Source: Calycina herbarum (Eukaryota; Ascomycota; Leotiomycetes; Helotiales; Pezizellaceae). From it: DNA of 64,000 bases. Each line of letters opens with the position of its first letter. Positions within the stretch are counted from its first letter, which is position 1. Under the pieces are notes generated by a model. That model was not told where the DNA came from, did no database searches, and saw only the letters and a list, made by a program, of their open reading frames with translations. Positions 22,797-35,510 of this stretch are shown piece after piece. The translations under genes and the position numbers were made by a program. The stretch is from NCBI GenBank assembly GCA_001414485.1, contig LLEY01000049.1, positions 338,407 to 402,406 of the forward strand, given 5' to 3'.

Positions 22797-22824
22797 GCTA
22801 TATATATATAGAGAGAGAGAGAGT
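22797..22824. repeat. (TA)n(GA)n microsatellite
   Basis: A run of TA dinucleotides changes directly into a run of GA dinucleotides. Confidence 0.8.
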
Positions 22825-23239
22825 AGATATTTTCTTAGTTTTATTCAAGTTAATTCTTATTTAAAAGCATAGTAAAATTTACGAAATCCGTCGGCCGTTT
22901 ATCGCACGCAAACGCGGCTAAAGGTACTGATTATATAAGACTAACTCATATATGATGTGAGAAGTACTTCTACTAGGTTATAATACTTTAATTTGTTTGA
23001 CGCGTTCTAAAACATCGTAGCGTAAGATACCGGCATTGTGCTAGAGATGGCGCGATCAACAAGAGTGACGCAGGAACGAAGATGGCGGGTTATCACGTGA
23101 GCCACTACCCTATCTTTATTTCCTCTAAACATCTACTAAAACAAATTATTATCATATTTGGTATTGCTCTAAACGTAATTAGCCTCAACTCTATACTAAT
23201 AAATATTTCAATCTTCAGTTATACCTTCTGTAGCGATTG

Positions 23240-23586
23240 TGTTACGGCGCTGGTCCGTAACCTGGAAGAATACACGTGACAGCACGTGACCTCGGTAATC
23301 ACCTCGGGATGTGTAGATCCATGACGAGAGCCATGACGAGAACCATGGCGAGATCTCAGCTCCTTATAGCTATGACGAAAGCTATGGCGAGATCTCAGCT
23401 ATACGTGCTTCTGGCTCTTTGTAGCTCGTACGAGATTTCAGCTCCTTACAGCTTATGCTTACTCAGCAACCACTTTCCTCTGGGTATATAACCCGCGTTG
23501 CCTTCGTAGATAGAACTGTAGCTTTAAATTCTCGTATTTACACACATATACTCTTGTGCCTTTGCCATCAGTTGTGGTTCGTGACA
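23240..23586. mobile_element. Solo LTR with 5-bp target duplication
   Basis: 347 bp starting TGTTACGG and ending CGTGACA, i.e. TG...CA with inverted 7-bp tips (TGTTACG / TGTCACG). It is flanked on both sides by GATTG (23235-23239 and 23587-23591), a perfect 5-bp target-site duplication. Inside are a TATATAACC box at about 23484 and a duplicated phrase ATGGCGAGATCTCAGCT (about 23345 and 23384). No gag or pol sequence adjoins, so it is a solo LTR left by recombination, most likely of a Ty3- or Ty1-type element (inference). Confidence 0.8.
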
Positions 23587-23591
23587 GATTG

Positions 23592-24339
23592 TTCCTTAAA
23601 AATGTAAATATACTACTAGATGTGGCTCGCTTCCGGTTACCTGAACCTGAAGAAGTCTTTTGTAGGTTGAAAGTCGAAGCACTATGTTACTCAAGTACAA
23701 TATTAGCGACACCTAAAGTGCCAGGCAACTTGTCACTGTAAAGCACCCCAAATTTTGACTGAAACTCTGGTAGCGTGCCTGGCATTAAAAAGAGCAGAGT
23801 ATAGTAATCTATAGGCTCTATAAATGCAATACATCAAACAATAAATCTAAATAGGTGTTGTGTTAAGAAGTTGTAATACTCCTTCAAAGGTGGTATGTAC
23901 ATGCCCGCAAATAATCATGCGTGAACTGATGCCCAAATAATCGATTCCAAATAAATAACCGAAATTCCCGGTACCATTTTTGAACTTGATTGTTCCAAAA
24001 CACCTGGGTTAATAGTCCTTTATTGTTCCAAGTGCGCAGGATAACCTAAGTGAAACTACTCAAGAAAGTGGGATCATCGAGGGCTAGGTAGTTGACATTC
24101 GCTAGAGTCTTGGCGTATCCGATGAGACAAAGGATGAGTATCAACAGCAGAGATAAGTAGTATGGAGAAGGTCAAAATAATTCTCGATTTGGAAGAAATT
24201 AAGAATATTGAATGAAAGACTATCAACCCTATCCTGCCAAAAACCCCAAAATCAGATAATAATAATTCTCGACTCGCCAACAACCATTCCACTTCACACA
24301 ACCCTCATAGTAGCAACCACAGATACCATCGTTGATTTC
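23592..24339. other. Intergenic stretch, no gene
   Basis: No supported gene. A partial copy of the GTTCCAAAACACCTGGGTTAAT short-element family lies at about 23988-24050. Confidence 0.45.
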
Positions 24340-24858
24340 TTATGTTGCTATTTCGACATTAAAGTCATCGAAATAGATTGATCCTCCGGTTGGTGCTGTG
24401 CCGCAGTCTAACTCGGCTCTGAGAAGGGCTCCACCTAGGGCGGTGTAGTCGGCTCCTCTGTTGAATATGAATGTGCCAACGGTCTGTTGCCAACCTCCTA
24501 GATTGATGGTTGCAGAATCGGTAGTTGCCATCAAATCAGCGAAGTGTATGCCGTCGTTCAAATTTGTGCCACCAAGATAATAGACCACGGTACAGTCGGT
24601 GCTGTCGACACCATCATTCTTCGTCCACTAATTTTTTTATTTAGCTGAGCTCGGGTCAATAAGCGGTTAGTTACTTACGACAGAAAGTGTGTAATCGGTA
24701 TCTGAACAGACTTGGACACCAGGTTGCTCGAATCTTGCGGCTGTGGTTCCTGTGCCCAAGAAAGTGGTTTGGGCGGATTGTTGCCCAGTGTGTGGAGAGC
24801 TGACGCCTCCGTCCAATGCAAAGTCGTAGGCAATACCAGTAGAAGAGCCCGCAACCAC
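24340..24858 (-). pseudogene. C-terminal domain exons of the WSC-collagen relic
   Basis: Two exons, about 24858-24679 and 24627-24340, are joined by an intron with GTAAGT donor, AACTAAC branch and AATTAG acceptor. The product is a ~155-residue beta-rich domain: GQQSAQTTFLGTG, CSDTDYTLSVWTKNDG, LGGWQQTVGTF, LRAELDCG and the end IYFDDFNVEIAT. This resembles the carbohydrate-binding (CBM4/9- or CenC-like) modules found at the ends of fungal wall proteins. Upstream, the reading SRRQSPEGYN would join only if one T were restored at the TATAATTAG near 24860, so the junction appears frameshifted. Confidence 0.55.
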
Positions 24859-26939
24859 TAATTATACCCCTCCGGTGATTGTCGACGACTTTTGGCATCC
24901 CTGCATTGCAATATATGTGGATTCTTTTGGTGGGACACGTCATTCGTGCCACGATACGCTACTTGAGTAACAAAGATAACTCTAGAACTCGTATACCGAT
25001 AAATCACCATATATCGCGCTGCGTATCAATCGATGCCCAAATCCGTTCGAGAGCACTGGAAGACGATAAACCACCACCGAGAGTGAGGGGTTGAAAAGGG
25101 GGATTGGGGTTAAGATGAAAAGTCGCATACGTGGCACCTAAACAAGTTTAGCTTCAATCGTTTGGAAATGAAGGGAGGGCTCAAACCTTGCGAACCCTGT
25201 GGGCCTAAAGAGGAACGAATTAGTACGGCGTGAAGATTATAAACAGAGCGAGATCCCACCTGGATCGCCAGCCTAAGAGAAGAGAAGTCAGTAACAGTTC
25301 CTAAAGAAAATCAGGCTGCGCTGAGAAAAGACTCAGCCGCAATTGCCGCAATGTGTAATAAATATGAACGCAACGACTCGGGCGCATATGTGAAAGCAAC
25401 TGTTGGAATATGGGCCAGATTCCAAGAACTCCAGTGGAGCGTGATGTCTGATCGCTCGTCATCGCTAGGCGTAAGAGTTATGAGCTTTCCTCCGAAGAGA
25501 AGCCGATAATTCATCTCTCAAATCTCCTCAAAACTCTCGTATACTAGTTGTTACTGTCTTGGAAATTTTTGCGGAAGACGTAGAGCCACGACTGAAACTG
25601 TTTTGGTTGCAGACCAGAGGATTACAGCAGAAGCCAAGTGATCCCACATTTGAAGCGGACAGCGAACTGTGTACCAGCTCGTTTCCACAGTGATTCAAAT
25701 CTCTGGGGCTGGAAACTGGAAGAAAGTGGGTAAATATCGACCCTTACATCCACGTGATTATCACGTGTATGTCAAAGTAACCTCTGCAACACAGCGCCGC
25801 CGAATCAAAAGAACTCATCGGATGACGGTGAGTTCAATGAGTACCAGAGCTGTTTGCTCAATTGAGGTTGAAAGCGGATTGACTTCGTGAGACTCGGGAC
25901 AGTCGCATCACGTGTCTGTGAGAAACGAGTCTCTCCCGCTCTGAGACGACACCACTGCACTGAAGTTGTGATTGGAACGGCTCATGAGAAGATCATGCGA
26001 GCAGTTCAGTAACAATACTAAACGTGCCCCGTGAGATTTGTTGCTCGCGTCATGCCTCTTACGATGTCCCGCTCACCCGTGGAGTGAAAGCAGTGACCAA
26101 AATAAGAACGAAGAGGATGGTGCATGGAATATATTCGTGACTTACAGGCCCACTATCTCATGTTAGCACAACGTTCCACTCTAAATGAAAGACGCAAGAT
26201 AGAACGCTTTCCTAACAATCTCAAATAGAACCTCGAGAATTCGGCACTTGAGCTTTGAAGAAGGGAAAGGGAAAAGACGTATTGGAGGAAGAGATTGGGA
26301 TACTAACGTCGCTCCAGTGCTTCCAGTACTTCCTAACATGTCTGTAAGTAAGCTAGTTTCAACATCCAAAAGAATGATCCAAGGTTGGAGGTGCCTTGGA
26401 ACAAATCAAATGGCACGGGGATTGCTTGCCAGTTTGGCCCTGTTAAATCAGCCAGTAAGCATTCGAAGGAAGATTCCAGAGAATAGAAAAAAACGGTAAC
26501 GTCCTCTCAACTATTATTTCAAAAAGAGGGACGTGGGGGAGGGAAAGGGAATTACACACCTGGGCTCCGGTCGCGCGTGCAAAGAAAGTCAGCAATTGCA
26601 AGAGCTAAAGGAGAGCAAGCAACTCATCTGCTAGGCCGGACGGTCCGGTATTTCCTATCAAAGTGTCATGTCAGTCCATATTTCTAGAAATTCGAAACTA
26701 TCGAGCATTCTTCCGCGGATCATTTTCGCCTTGATTTCAAAAATTTGGGACAATTGAATATTATAGGAGAAGTCTAGCACCATGAGGGATAATTTCTTGA
26801 GTGCCCTATGCCAAACTCGGATATCTCCAGTTGCTGGAAAGTCTCGCGGACAGCTCGGAGCTTGTAAATGGCTGCGAGCCTCAGCTCGTGATGGACAATC
26901 AAAGCGGCAGTAAATATTTCAGGTTCCAGGCTCGTACTT

Positions 26940-27010
26940 TCCTAGCCAGTCCATTTTGTTCCAACTTTCTAGGATAATTCTTTGCTACTATCCGACAAAG
27001 TTGGAAAAAT
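26940..27010. mobile_element. GTTCCAA-family short element inside the collagen relic
   Basis: TTTGTTCCAACTTTCTAGGA is mirrored about 45 bp later by TCCGACAAAGTTGGAA, giving a short imperfect hairpin in a large intron of the relic. It is related to the CTCGTTGTTCC family. Confidence 0.3.
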
Positions 27011-30000
27011 TTAAAATATCAGCCCAGATCTTTCGAACAATGATTTTGATTGTCCGACATCCTCTGAGTTAAGAAAAAGGATAAGAAGGGTGAAAGAACA
27101 AGAGATCTTTATTGCCGCAAGTGTTGTCCACCATGGACTATCCAAAAGAACGGAACATGGTGTGAAGTGATTGTCCACCGCGCGTAGCAGTACGAATAGT
27201 ACACCCGAGCCCCGGAATCGGATGTTGGCTTGTTTTCGTCTTTGGATAACCTTCAGAAGAATGACTAGGAGAGAGCACATACCGGTATTTCCCTAATAAC
27301 AAAGGCGTTAGTAAACATACTTCCTGTAGAACGGAGAGTTGACAGAAAACATGAATCCATCCAGGGGTCTCACCTTTACTCAAGCCGGTCCTGAGGCGTG
27401 TCAGTTGCCAAATCAGTAGTCTATCAGCTCTTTGGTTCAAACCCTGCAACGAGTTAGTGTGCTTTTTCCTCGTGAGGGGATGGGAGGGAGGCGAGAGCGT
27501 TAGCACCCCGCTCGGCAGTCGAGATCATAGAATCGAGGAAAAGCACTCATACTTGGGATCCCGTGGGGCCTAATCGCGAGTAAGTAGCTGTAAATACGTA
27601 GGAAGAGTTGAATAAAATCTACCCGTCAAGCCTTGTGTTCTGTTGAATGTATGTAAGTATACTCCCCAGGAAATAGAAATTGTGTTTCTTCTTACCCAGT
27701 CAAACCAGTAGAACTATGAAACGGTGGCGTCAGTGATCCTCTTGAAGGGCTGTAGATGAAGCCACGTACCCCGTCGCACTGTCATAAAACGTGTATGTTA
27801 GCGATTGTCGTGAATATTTGCAGAGACGGCTACGTACCCAGTCAAACCTTCACAGAATAATTAGCTAGGTTAGTAGATCACTAAGGGTTGGTTTCACTTT
27901 CCCTGGGGCCCTAATTGAGTTTAGCTTAGCACATATGGACAATCAGATTGTGTGGAAGTCTACCTGTTACACTATTTCGTAATGTCAGCCTCTTTACGTG
28001 AGTATAGAAGGAGTCCACTCACCCCTGTGCACCTAATCACACTCAAATTAGACCTGTTATGATCGGTAGTCAACGAGAGATCAATCACCTTGGGAGCCTA
28101 TACAAAATCAGCTCAGCAATTTCAACAAAGCTACCACAGAACGACAAACCCTAGTAAAAGTTAGCTTCGTTTCTTATACTTGAACAGAGAACAACGAGGA
28201 GAAGTATCGGAGTGCGATAACTCAGATGGGGTGCGTAAGCTGGCCATATAGGGTACAGTTTCACCATAGTGCGAAGCAAAGTCGGAGAATTAAGGATTTG
28301 TTCCTTTGTTTAACCTAAATCGTTCGCACAATTGTAAACTTGACACAAGCTACATGTAATGAGTGGTAGATTGAGTGCCAGCTCAGGCAGCGAGACGGTT
28401 TCGAGACCCCCCTGGTGGAGGGAGCGTTTGGGGGAGAGCATCACATCTTCCCACCCACGTGGCAGAGGAAAAGGGGATTACTCACTTGCGCGCCAGTGTC
28501 GCCTTTAACCTTGATTAAGAAGCTTGAAGTCAGTAACAGTCTTTATGAAAGACAATTCGGAGTTGTAAGGAATATTCCAGGAAAATTGGTGCATAACACC
28601 ACAACTCGGAAATAGTCCTAATATCGTTGGATATTGTGCTTACACCACTACCTATAATCAGCAAAGCGTTCTTCATGGAGCAGTAGGTGCTTGAAGAATA
28701 GTCGATTTTTCAAGCAGCCCAAAATTGAAACCGGTGAGTGGAAATCTTAATTCTTACGTGTCGCCTAAAGATTGTTAGCATTTTCCGGGTGACATGGGAA
28801 AGAAAATGCCTGCCTTTTACGCCTTGAAGTCCCTAAAATGCAGAGGTTAAGTTAGCTTCAATGCTTCAATGCTAGATGGCGGAATTAAGAGGAGGGATGT
28901 TCTCAGATGGGGAACGCTCCAAAAAATCAAACCCAGTGTAGTAAGTAGTAGATTGTCGACAACATAAAAACAATAGTGGGACTTATGCCGTGTGAGTAAA
29001 TAGCAGAACTCTCAATTTTGATTCCGTGTATAGAAGTAAAGTCGTGGAGAAGGTGTAAGTCGTTTGGCGAGGGGGCGCGATGTCGCGGCCAAGTTGCTAA
29101 GACACTTGTAAATGGTGTCAACATTCATACTACTGACCACACCGAGGTTTCGCATATGAGCTTATTGGTATAGCATTTTCGTGGCGGCTATGTTCATTGA
29201 AGTCGAAATGCCGCTTCTGTCGATTTGCTTGGACGAGCGATAGCCACGAAAGCCTCCACCCGCCCATGCTACCTCTGGACAAGAATAAAGTAAGAACATG
29301 GGACTTCAACTTGCCTGTGCTCCTGTAGAGGTATTAATTGTAGCTCATTATCACAGCCGCATGATTCCCCACCTTGCTGTCCTGTTAAGCCCTGGGAACC
29401 TCCAAGAAGTCAGTATTTATGGTTTCCAAATGGATTTACAAAGGCGACCAGAAGTCTTGCAGCATCATGTGCGACCGCCAATCGGAGAATATCCCGTAGC
29501 AACAAGCTCCAGTGTCTTTGGTACTAAAGCAATGATGACTTAGGGAATGGAAGTCTTCAGCTGGGATTCTTCTCGATGGTGAGCAGAACATCGCCGCACC
29601 ATAGCCCATGGACGTCAATTGCCATTTTAATCCGATGGCTGCAAGACTTCCGGACACGGCTTCTTGGGGGTTTGAGCTCACCGGTTGCCCCATTGCTTCC
29701 CTAAAACAAGTAGTCGGTATCGTTCTTGTAGACTTGAGATGAGGCAGGGCTTTCTAGCTTACTTGAGGTCTAAGATATTCTTTTAGAACGGTGAATTTAT
29801 CAGCAGATATCAATATCGAGACTTACCCGGCAGGTCCAGTGGCTGTGCGAGATTTCAAAGTCAGTTTTCATTCAGTCGGAGTAGGAATAGAATTGTTTGA
29901 GGGGGACATGAAGTCTGAACCCTCCTAAAACAACCCGGGAATCGGACTCACATCCCGTGGAACCTATTGATATGTCAGTGTTTCATTCTTATCGATCAGA

Positions 30001-30600
30001 CAGTCAAACAAGTGAAACTGAAAATCTGAGCAGTTGACTGTCAATGGAGGATGTCTTTATATAAGCCACCGCGGTCACTTCAATGCCTGCTCATGATAGG
30101 ACAATTACTTTTCCAACGAGAGAGCTAGCAAGTTATCCGCTCCAAAACTCAATGTCAGGTTCGTTCTCCGTCTCTGGCCTTGCGACGTGATTGTGACGAC
30201 TCGAGCAAGAGCATCAAAACTGAACACCGCACAGCATCGGAGACTCGGTACCATCGAATGGATGTCCTGATTGACATCACATCACGTATAATGATCTTGG
30301 ACAATGTGGTTTGAGCTTCGGTGACAAAGATCGTCTGTAGCGTGTTGGTGTATGCCGTCTATCACGACCGCTCCTCAATCACATCTAGGAGAATTGAATC
30401 ATGTGAAAGGTACCAGGTAATCAAGTGATGCACACCCTGATTATCTCGATTCTTTTCACGCCTTCAATTTGATTGTCGTAAACATCCTTGAAGACATTGA
30501 GGGGGAAGTCTTGGCTTGGCGGAGGTCACCAGAACTCGGCCCGACGTGCTCCCGGCTTGTAGCAACCTGATATCACCCCAAGATACTTTACAACAATTAC

Positions 30601-30688
30601 TGTTCCAAAATACCTGGGTTAATGTGTGAAATTGTTTCGAAAGTTTGGGGTAATTACTTGAATTACCCTAAATAGTCGGAACAACCAG
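30601..30688. mobile_element. GTTCCAA-family short inverted-repeat element
   Basis: The left end GTTCCAAAATACCTGGGTTA is mirrored by the right end, read on the other strand as GTTCCGACTATTTAGGGTAA. It lies in a ~1.2-kb insert between collagen micro-exons. Confidence 0.45.
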
Positions 30689-32363
30689 CTCGGATAGGCA
30701 GGTACAAACCGCGAGTATTTACTCCCGCTTTCTCGCAGAGAGAATTCCTCAAGAATTCCTGAACTATCTCAAAGCCATACGAAGATGAAAACTGCTGGCT
30801 CCTATGCATCTCTGCAACAGTCCAAATACGAGTATCTGTTCTCCGAAATGGATGTGGACTGTCATGGAATTGCCGAGAGACGACGCCACCGAAGCTTTCT
30901 TGATAATTTGTTGGAATATACAAAGAGATGGTATCCGCACCTGTATCGCCCTTTGGCCCACTCTAGTGCATGCTTTCTTACCTTTCTTTGGAGGAAAATC
31001 CGCCAGAATTTTGGGAGTTTTCGTAGGCACCCAAAATGGGAATTTTGGGAGTGCGCGTATAGAGGACGTACGTATTTCCCTACAACCAACATGTTAGTCT
31101 GTGTTCAACTTGTGAGATAGTGATGCAAAGGAGGTGAGGGCTTTCGACATCCTCCCGGCTGCTGAGATCATGCAAAAGTTAAAAAATGCTGTCTACCTGA
31201 GGGCCGGTTTGACTATCATCACTTTGTCAGCGTCTTCATGCAAGTATGGATAGAATAATTCTCCTCACCCAGTCGATCGTAGAATCAGTCAGAAGGATTT
31301 GTTCTTGCAGTAAAGCGGATCTGGCGGGGATGGGTTGGGACGAGTAGTCCTTTACGCCATCCCCGACGCGAGGTATTTTTTACCTGTGCTTCCTACACCC
31401 TAAATTAGCTTCTCATGGGTATATAACAGCGCAGAGTCGAGCACCTGTAGCTCCCTGTTGTCTGCAGATGGTATATTAGCCTCGCTGTACAAACAGACAA
31501 CGTCGAAAACGTCGAAAGCTCACCCCGCTGGACTTGAGAACCGTCAGCTTGACATGCAGACACATAGATAACGTGGATTTTACCCCTAGAAGAACATGGA
31601 GTTAGTTTTGCCATATCCAGAATTATGCCTGACTGGTAAACGGGGATGTGTTGGAAAATGGAGTTATGTGAGAAGGAAACAATCTCCAATCCCCCCAAAT
31701 AACCATTAATAGGGAAAAGAACTTGCAGTATCGCCTTGGGGCCCTATCAAAGTCTCGTTAGTCAACACTGCCACCCTGCCATCACAGAGACGCTACCTTG
31801 AACTCCTATCTAGATGGTTAGCCTATTCTACCTCTATAAACAGTCCTGGGTACATGCCCTGAGCTCCGTTCACTCCACTATCCATACAGTTAGCTTCAGC
31901 ATGTTCATACAACCAGCCAGGAGTATTTATCTTACGCTGGGCCCTGATCCCCGGTGTCCTGAGAAGGAATAAGCCAAGATAACTAGATATTGACTGGGCT
32001 TTTTCCTTACGCCTTTCACGCCTTGACTTCCAGCGTCACCATCAAATAATCAGCCACAACCCCTAGACAGCGGGAGATCCTTCCAAACCTTTGTCCCCTT
32101 TGCTGTAAAGATCTCTGAGTCAGCAATGCCGTTTGTAAAAAGTTCAGTGTTTGTCAAGAGCGAAGCAGACGAAGGGAAAACACGTACTTCCCCTTGGATC
32201 CAGTCGCCTGTCAAAAACACACCATCAGTATTACATGAAAACCTCGCTGTATCGAATTTACCCACCCCGGGATCTTTCAGCACTTGTCAGCAACATTCCT
32301 CGCCACAATTCTCTCGCATATTGTCATTCTGGTTAGAAGATAGAAGCGGACAGGAGGGCTCAC

Positions 32364-32970
32364 ATCCGTCAACGCCCGATTTTCCAGGTGGCCCAACAGC
32401 TCCACCCAATTGATAAATGTTCAGTCTTTGTGTTCCACCACAAACTTGAGCTCAGTTACCCCTGCAAGAGGTGGCACAATCCCCAGCAGGCATAACCATA
32501 CTTCCGGAACGAATAGCGTTACCACAGTAGCACTAAATATACCATGTGAGCATTAACTTATAAGCGACGTGCGAAAGACTTCAGAACAATCATATGTAAT
32601 AAACATGAGAAACTTGATTTCGGAATATCTCTACCCTTCTCAGGCGCAATTATGCGGAAGATTTTCGAGTAATAGTAGAGGGATCACAAAAGTAAGAAGA
32701 AATCTCTTACATCGCCCCATTCTCGACACCCATAACGGTGTATCCTTGACATTGCGTGGCGCAAATTTCGAGAGTAAGCGAGTTGCTGCTGTAAAGCTTT
32801 CCTTGGAGTGCTCTGGTGGAAGCACTATCAGAATAACATCCTTCTGTCGTGAACGAGTAAACTGTGTTTCCCGCTGGATTAGGAACCGGGGATCCGTTGG
32901 CTAACGTCGATAAGCCAAGCAGGCGGTAGGCCGCCGTCCAAAAGAGTGTGGGGGGTTGCATGATTCGCAT
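32364..32970 (-). pseudogene. WSC-domain head of the WSC-collagen relic
   Basis: Exon 1 (32970-32711) starts MRIMQPPTLFWTAAYRLLGL, a signal peptide, and leads into a WSC domain: YSFTTEGCYSDSASTRAL, LTLEICATQCQGYTVMGVEN. Exon 2 (32532-32364) gives the second half: CYCGNAIRSGS, GDCATSC and VCGGTQRLNIYQLG, followed directly by the first collagen triplets GPPGKSGVDG. WSC domains are extracellular Cys-rich modules of fungal wall sensors and carbohydrate-binding proteins. Two lesions are visible. The exon 1 donor reads GATGTAAGAG, one G short of keeping frame. An in-frame TGA at about 32443-32445 lies inside the WSC domain, before VCGG. The domain is otherwise well conserved, so decay is probably recent. 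Confidence 0.75.
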
Positions 32971-35510
32971 TTGATAATCAATGAAAGTAAAAGAATTAAA
33001 GAAAAAAATCGCGGTGACGGAGCAAAGGGCAGGTCCAGGATTGTGGTCTTTAAATGGCAGCAAATCTCGGGAGTTTTGGGGAGGCAAAAATGGTGAGATG
33101 GAATGTGGGTTGGAATGTGGGTTGGAATGTATAAATTGACGATGATGAAACGTTTCATACTCACGAATTGATTGGCTTGGAGAAGGTATCCAGGATAAGC
33201 TTCTTTGGTCGCCAATAATTCCCTAAGAAAGATAAACTTGCTCTAAAAATTGTAAATGTCAGACACCAAAACGCGATAAATTCCAATAACCCGTGGGAAA
33301 AGGACGCTGGAAAGGCGTTGCACAGAAAAGCTCCGTGATCATCCCAGGCCAGGGAGTTGGATCCGTTGACTGCTAAGATGTTCTAGCCACGTGCAGATGA
33401 AACCCAACGACCTGTTCAACAAACCATGCCAATCGGTCTACAGTGAAGAAAAGCGGGGGCAATTATCCATAATGGGGAAATGCGCACAAAAATCAGAAGG
33501 TCCGTACTGAAATTAGTTTTTGGTCTTGTCCGCCCTCCTTCACAGCGGAAAGTAAAAGCGTCTGAAGGTCGTACCTGACTACCTCTCCTGAACACTTAGG
33601 AAATTCAAGAACATTGACCTGAGCTTTTAGAACAATTTCACTGGTTCTAAAGTATTTGGGGTATTGTTAGAACTTACTAGAAAATTGGAACGACGAGGTT
33701 TTTTTACTGCCGCTTTGGTTGTCCGCACGAGCGCTCGTCAGGTATGTTATGCCATCATTCCGCCATGAAAATGCGATCTCTCGATCCGTAAAAAGCTTAC
33801 ATAATTGAATAGAATAAATTTTAACTTGTAACAGATAGAAATCATGAGGATTGCAAGCTTTTTACAATTGCTTGAAAAACAAACATCTCCTGATCAAGTG
33901 GCTCATATGGTGGTTTCTCCTATCGGAATATGACAAAAAACAAACTATTTCGCTTTAGAAGTTAAATGCTGAAATGGAAACTCATGTCAGATTCGTGATA
34001 TTTATATAAGCCCTTTCAAACCGTTCAATTGCTCCTGGGTTCTGTTAATACGAGATGACTTGCCAGTGGCCGTGGGGGAATTTATGTTAGAAAGCTGCTC
34101 AAGTCAAACTTTACAGGAGATCAGACTTCCAATCACTTCTAAAACTGTCAAGTGACAAGTGTTGTAGATGATTTGCCATTTTTTAGTCGTTCCAAGTCTC
34201 CCAAATTTGCTTGTCCTCCCCTCACCACGCACCAAAGTCTTGGCTACGAGTTCACGCAACACCTTCTGAGCTTCAATAGGCTGAGTAAAGATCTCTTGTT
34301 ACTAATTAATAAGTTAGAAAGTTACCAACCGAAATTGTTCAATATGCAACATTCAATCTCGCTTAATTCACCCCCGGCAAAAATTATCTCTTTCCATTAT
34401 TCACTAAGCAAGCTCTTATCATTTGTATCGCGGATACCTTCAACCACTTCCAACCTCCAAATTATTCCATTGGCTCGGTCTTCATCCACGTGACCGCGCT
34501 AGCGACGCCACCACAATGAAGAAAATATTCTGCTTCGCAAACCCTCCTCGCTCCTTTTCTCTAAACCTTGACCACCTCCTCTCTCTCCATTTCTCCGCCC
34601 CCTTTCCCCACCCCTACCTCCTAAGCTTCTATCTTGGACGCCGCCAACGCTACTCCAGGATTCTGTCATACTAGTCATCTCCTTGGGAAGACACAACGTC
34701 ACCACATACGGTGGGTGATTGCGGGCGCATGATTGAATGCTTCCCTCGCCAGCTCGAGCAACGAACTCATCAACGAGCCAAACGACAACCGCAGGAGGAA
34801 AGGCGGGAAACGGAACGTTTGTAGGAGTTATTTGCATGTATCAATTCAGTCTATAATTCTTCCGCCCACCTCACCACTCGTTCTGATGGCAGATTACAAC
34901 GCAATTTGACATACTAACAACTTGTTCAGACAAACCTCGACTTGGAATCTTTTCTCACATCAATTCACCAAGCCTCCAGATTACCCCACTCGGCTCTGAA
35001 CGCTAATCGCCACAATTGTGTCTCATCCTCTTTTCTGGTTTTACTGCGACGTCCTATCGAACTACATCACTCTCAGTACAACTCACCCTCACAGTCCATC
35101 CAATCACACAAGGCTCCAAGTCGACTTCTACATCTTCAACTGCCAGAAGTGCAATTCATATGGATCCATCGCCCTCCTTCCTCGAACCTCGGTTTTCACG
35201 TCCTGCTCAAACTAGTATTCACTTCAGGGGTCAAAAAAATGGAGTCTTTCCACTTATCATTAATCAATTGCTAACAACGTTCTGCAGGTGATGTTGTCGA
35301 GGATTTACGTACTGGTGATTTCCCATCTCGTGTATCAAGAGATATACGACCATTGACAATCTGAGTTTGAACTCATCGACAGGCCCACACGCACACCTAC
35401 ACTTCTTCAACGACTAATAGTGCGATCTCACCTCACCACTTCTCCTGGTCGTTCTTCTTTTCACAATATCCTCGGCTGCTCGGGTTGGGTCGTGGGCCAC
35501 TTAGGCCGAT

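Larger units (their letters stand above)
22321..23234. other. AT-rich stretch, no gene
   Basis: Very AT-rich from 22400 to 23230 with no supported gene. It holds a 35-bp tandem duplication (22665-22734) and a TA/GA microsatellite (22797-22824). The composition is compatible with RIP-type decay. Confidence 0.5.
25131..32207 (-). pseudogene. Collagen-like (Gly-X-Y) micro-exon block
   Basis: At least 32 tiny GXY-coding exons (7-31 nt) are recognisable, each with a YAG-type acceptor behind a CTAAC/CTGAC branch and a GT(A/G)NGT-type donor. Positions: 32207-32188, 32102-32072, 32040-32011, 31958-31936, 31877-31858, 31805-31797, 31743-31727, 31532-31524, 31461-31445, 31399-31384, 31212-31197, 29963-29952, 29842-29827, 29700-29682, 29399-29390, 28832-28821, 28764-28758, 28502-28485, 28097-28089, 28032-28023, 27847-27838, 27778-27770, 27713-27696, 27631-27623, 27569-27553, 27390-27374, 27292-27283, 26439-26422, 26332-26308, 25272-25260, 25204-25187 and 25137-25131. 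Many introns split the Gly codon as G|GN or GG|N, and exon lengths are often 9 or 18. One joined run reads GDAGSQGVKGDTGDQGPAGV. Some exons have lost a splice site, shifted frame or gained a stop (TGA in 27390-27374). Larger non-coding inserts lie at about 25.3-26.2, 26.6-27.2 and 30.0-31.1 kb. Confidence 0.75.

Noticed and set aside
25311..25514. 67-codon minus frame inside the collagen relic
   Set aside because: No features; sits in a non-collagen insert between micro-exons.
34499..34837. 112-codon minus frame with Gly/Arg-rich end
   Set aside because: Antisense of CT-rich leader-like DNA; no family residues.
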